The position numbers were made by a program, and so were the translations under genes. 5,301 bases of DNA, taken from positions 1 through 5,301 of the forward strand of contig DRGF01000125.1 in NCBI GenBank assembly GCA_011050175.1, read 5' to 3'. The stretch comes from Thermococcus sp. GTDB taxonomy: Archaea; Methanobacteriota_B; Thermococci; Thermococcales; Thermococcaceae. Below the pieces are notes generated by a model, which did no database searches, had not been told where the DNA came from, and saw nothing but the letters and a program-made list of their open reading frames with translations. Each line of letters starts with the position of its first letter. The first letter of the stretch is position 1. Of this stretch, positions 4,312 to 5,301 are shown piece after piece.

Positions 4312-4324
4312 TGCGGTTCTCCAG

Positions 4325-4355
4325 GGTGACGTGTCACCTTCGGGAGAGTGTCACC
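4325..4355. repeat. GTGTCACC direct repeat with a palindromic copy between divergent promoters
   Basis: GTGTCACC occurs at 4331-4338 and again at 4348-4355, 17 bases apart. The first copy is also half of an inverted repeat, GGTGAC-GT-GTCACC (4325-4338). The cluster lies between the TATA box of the histone-fold gene (4297-4305) and that of cpgS (4374-4382), so it is a candidate binding site for a regulator acting on one or both. I cannot name the regulator. Confidence 0.45.
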
Positions 4356-4366
4356 GGAGCCACACT

Positions 4367-4409
4367 CCAAAAGGTTAAATTGTCCCACGAAGATACTGGT
4401 TAAGGTGAT
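4367..4409 (+). promoter_or_regulatory. Promoter and ribosome binding site of cpgS
   Basis: CCAAAAG (4367-4373) and GTTAAATTG (4374-4382) form the BRE/TATA pair. The expected start is near 4403, so the leader is only about 10 bases and consists almost wholly of the ribosome binding site GGTGAT (4404-4409) before the ATG at 4413. Confidence 0.55.
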
Positions 4410-4412
4410 GAT

Positions 4413-5301
4413 ATGAAAACCCAGAGGCTCGTCCTTATCGACGGCGAGCACTATCCGGACGTTACCGCGTGGGCCGTAGAGAGGCTCGGTGGCGTCTGCT
4501 GCGCCGTCTTTCTGGGCGGGAGTGAGAAGATTGGCGGCATTAAGGATATCGAGGATAAGCTTGGAATTCCCGTGTATCACGCGGAGGACTACATTACCGC
4601 CCTTGTGAGGGCCTTGAAGGAGAACGATGTTTCTGAGGTAGTTGACCTGAGCGACGAGCCGGTTTTGAACTACGAAGACCGCTTCAGGATTGCATCCCTG
4701 TGTATGTTCCATGGTGTTACATACCGGGGGGCAGACTTCACGTTCACACCGAAGCCGCTCAAAAAGCCCGAAAAGCCGAGTCTCGCGGTCATCGGGACTG
4801 GAAAGCGAGTCGGCAAGACCGCGGTCAGCGGCTTCATTGCGAGGACTCTCAAGGGGATAGCAAAGCCCGTGATAGTCACAATGGGGCGAGGAGGCCCTGA
4901 AGAACCGGAGCTTATTGAGGGGGATAAGTTCAATATAACCCCCGAGTTCCTGCTCCGGTTCGCAGAGAGCGGGAAACACGCCGCCTCCGACCACTTTGAA
5001 GACGCGTTAACCTCGCGCGTAACGACGATCGGCTGTAGAAGGTGCGGCGGTGGAATGGCCGGATTTCCTTTCTTCGACGTGGTGGAGGAAGGCGTTAAGC
5101 TTGCAGAGAGCTTGCCGAACGATTTAATAATTCTTGAGGGCAGCGGGGCGACGTTTCCCGCTTACAGGGCGGATAGGTACGTTGTCGTGGTGGGCGCCAG
5201 GCAAAAGCTCGACTTCATAAGGGGATACTTCGGCCCCTTCAGGATCTCCCTGGCGGATGTGGTGGTCGTTACGATGGCGGATTCCGTGGATGAAGACAAG
5301 C
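4413..5301 (+). CDS. cpgS: Cyclic 2,3-diphosphoglycerate synthetase, N-terminal part (runs off window)
   Basis: Seen: 296 complete codons without a stop, opening MKTQRLVLIDGEHYPDVT. The LIDGEHYP start and the block AVIGTGKRVGKTAVSGFIAR (125-144) are characteristic; GTGKRVGKT (128-136) is a P-loop for ATP. Further on come VTMGRGGPEEPE (155-166), a CRRCGGGMAG stretch (208-217, two cysteines) and LEGSGATFPAYRADRYVVVVG (241-261), where an acidic residue may act with the P-loop. Known: the enzyme, described from Methanothermus fervidus, uses ATP to close 2,3-diphosphoglycerate into its cyclic phosphate, a cytoplasmic solute that stabilises proteins at high temperature. Family length is about 430-460 residues, so roughly one third is outside the window. 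Start: the ATG at 4413 has GGTGAT three bases upstream, and the earlier ATG at 4408 meets a stop at once. It diverges from the histone-fold gene. The assignment rests on recognised motifs; the substrate in this organism is inferred. Confidence 0.85.
   Translation, partial: MKTQRLVLIDGEHYPDVTAWAVERLGGVCCAVFLGGSEKIGGIKDIEDKLGIPVYHAEDYITALVRALKENDVSEVVDLSDEPVLNYEDRFRIASLCMFHGVTYRGADFTFTPKPLKKPEKPSLAVIGTGKRVGKTAVSGFIARTLKGIAKPVIVTMGRGGPEEPELIEGDKFNITPEFLLRFAESGKHAASDHFEDALTSRVTTIGCRRCGGGMAGFPFFDVVEEGVKLAESLPNDLIILEGSGATFPAYRADRYVVVVGARQKLDFIRGYFGPFRISLADVVVVTMADSVDEDK

Noticed and set aside
3575..4378. Plus-strand open frame of 267 codons across the hydrolase and histone-fold genes
   Set aside because: It spans two minus-strand genes, two promoters and an intergenic gap. 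Its length comes from high G+C content.
4299..4994. Minus-strand open frame of 231 codons
   Set aside because: It is the antisense of cpgS, which has a P-loop and a recognised N-terminus on the plus strand.
1..5301. CRISPR array, tRNA, rRNA or insertion sequence
   Set aside because: There are no regularly spaced direct repeats, no tRNA cloverleaf or rRNA-like segment, and no transposase motifs or terminal inverted repeats in the window; the Cas4-like gene alone is not evidence of a CRISPR locus.

Overview
The window looks like chromosomal DNA from a hyperthermophilic archaeon of the order Thermococcales, most likely a Thermococcus species. Four points support this: an aldehyde:ferredoxin oxidoreductase-family gene, a Taw2 protein very close to the Pyrococcus type, archaeal BRE/TATA promoters placed about 25 bases before transcript starts, and strong GGAGG/GGTGAT ribosome binding sites in G+C-rich, closely packed genes. 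Organism identity is inference; no rRNA gene is present.

Layout: 1-737 (minus) is the N-terminal 245 codons of a tungsten aldehyde:ferredoxin oxidoreductase-family enzyme, cut by the window edge. 738-984 is intergenic, with the oxidoreductase promoter, a 7-bp inverted repeat and a possible tiny plus-strand transcript. 985-1824 (minus) is taw2 (wybutosine synthesis on tRNA-Phe). It diverges from a 114-residue uncharacterised gene at 1944-2288 (plus), and a perfect palindrome lies between the two promoters. 2289-2462 carries a promoter, a box C/D guide RNA and a GC-rich hairpin leading into a solo Cas4-like nuclease gene, 2463-3101 (plus). That gene converges, with a 5-base gap, on a metallo-beta-lactamase-fold hydrolase at 3107-3988 (minus). 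4055-4234 (minus) encodes a 59-residue histone-fold protein. It diverges from the 5'-truncated-at-edge view of a cyclic 2,3-diphosphoglycerate synthetase gene (4413 to the window end, plus), with GTGTCACC repeats between the two promoters.

The genes do not form one pathway or one operon. Almost every gene has its own promoter, which is typical of Thermococcales housekeeping neighbourhoods. There is no CRISPR array, no other cas gene, no transposon and no tRNA or rRNA. I do not see a convincing new multi-gene system. The signals most worth following are the C/D RNA in the leader of the Cas4-like gene, the small histone-fold protein that seems to stop before the third helix, the divergent-promoter palindromes, and a thermoprotectant-synthesis gene (cpgS) outside the methanogens where it was characterised.
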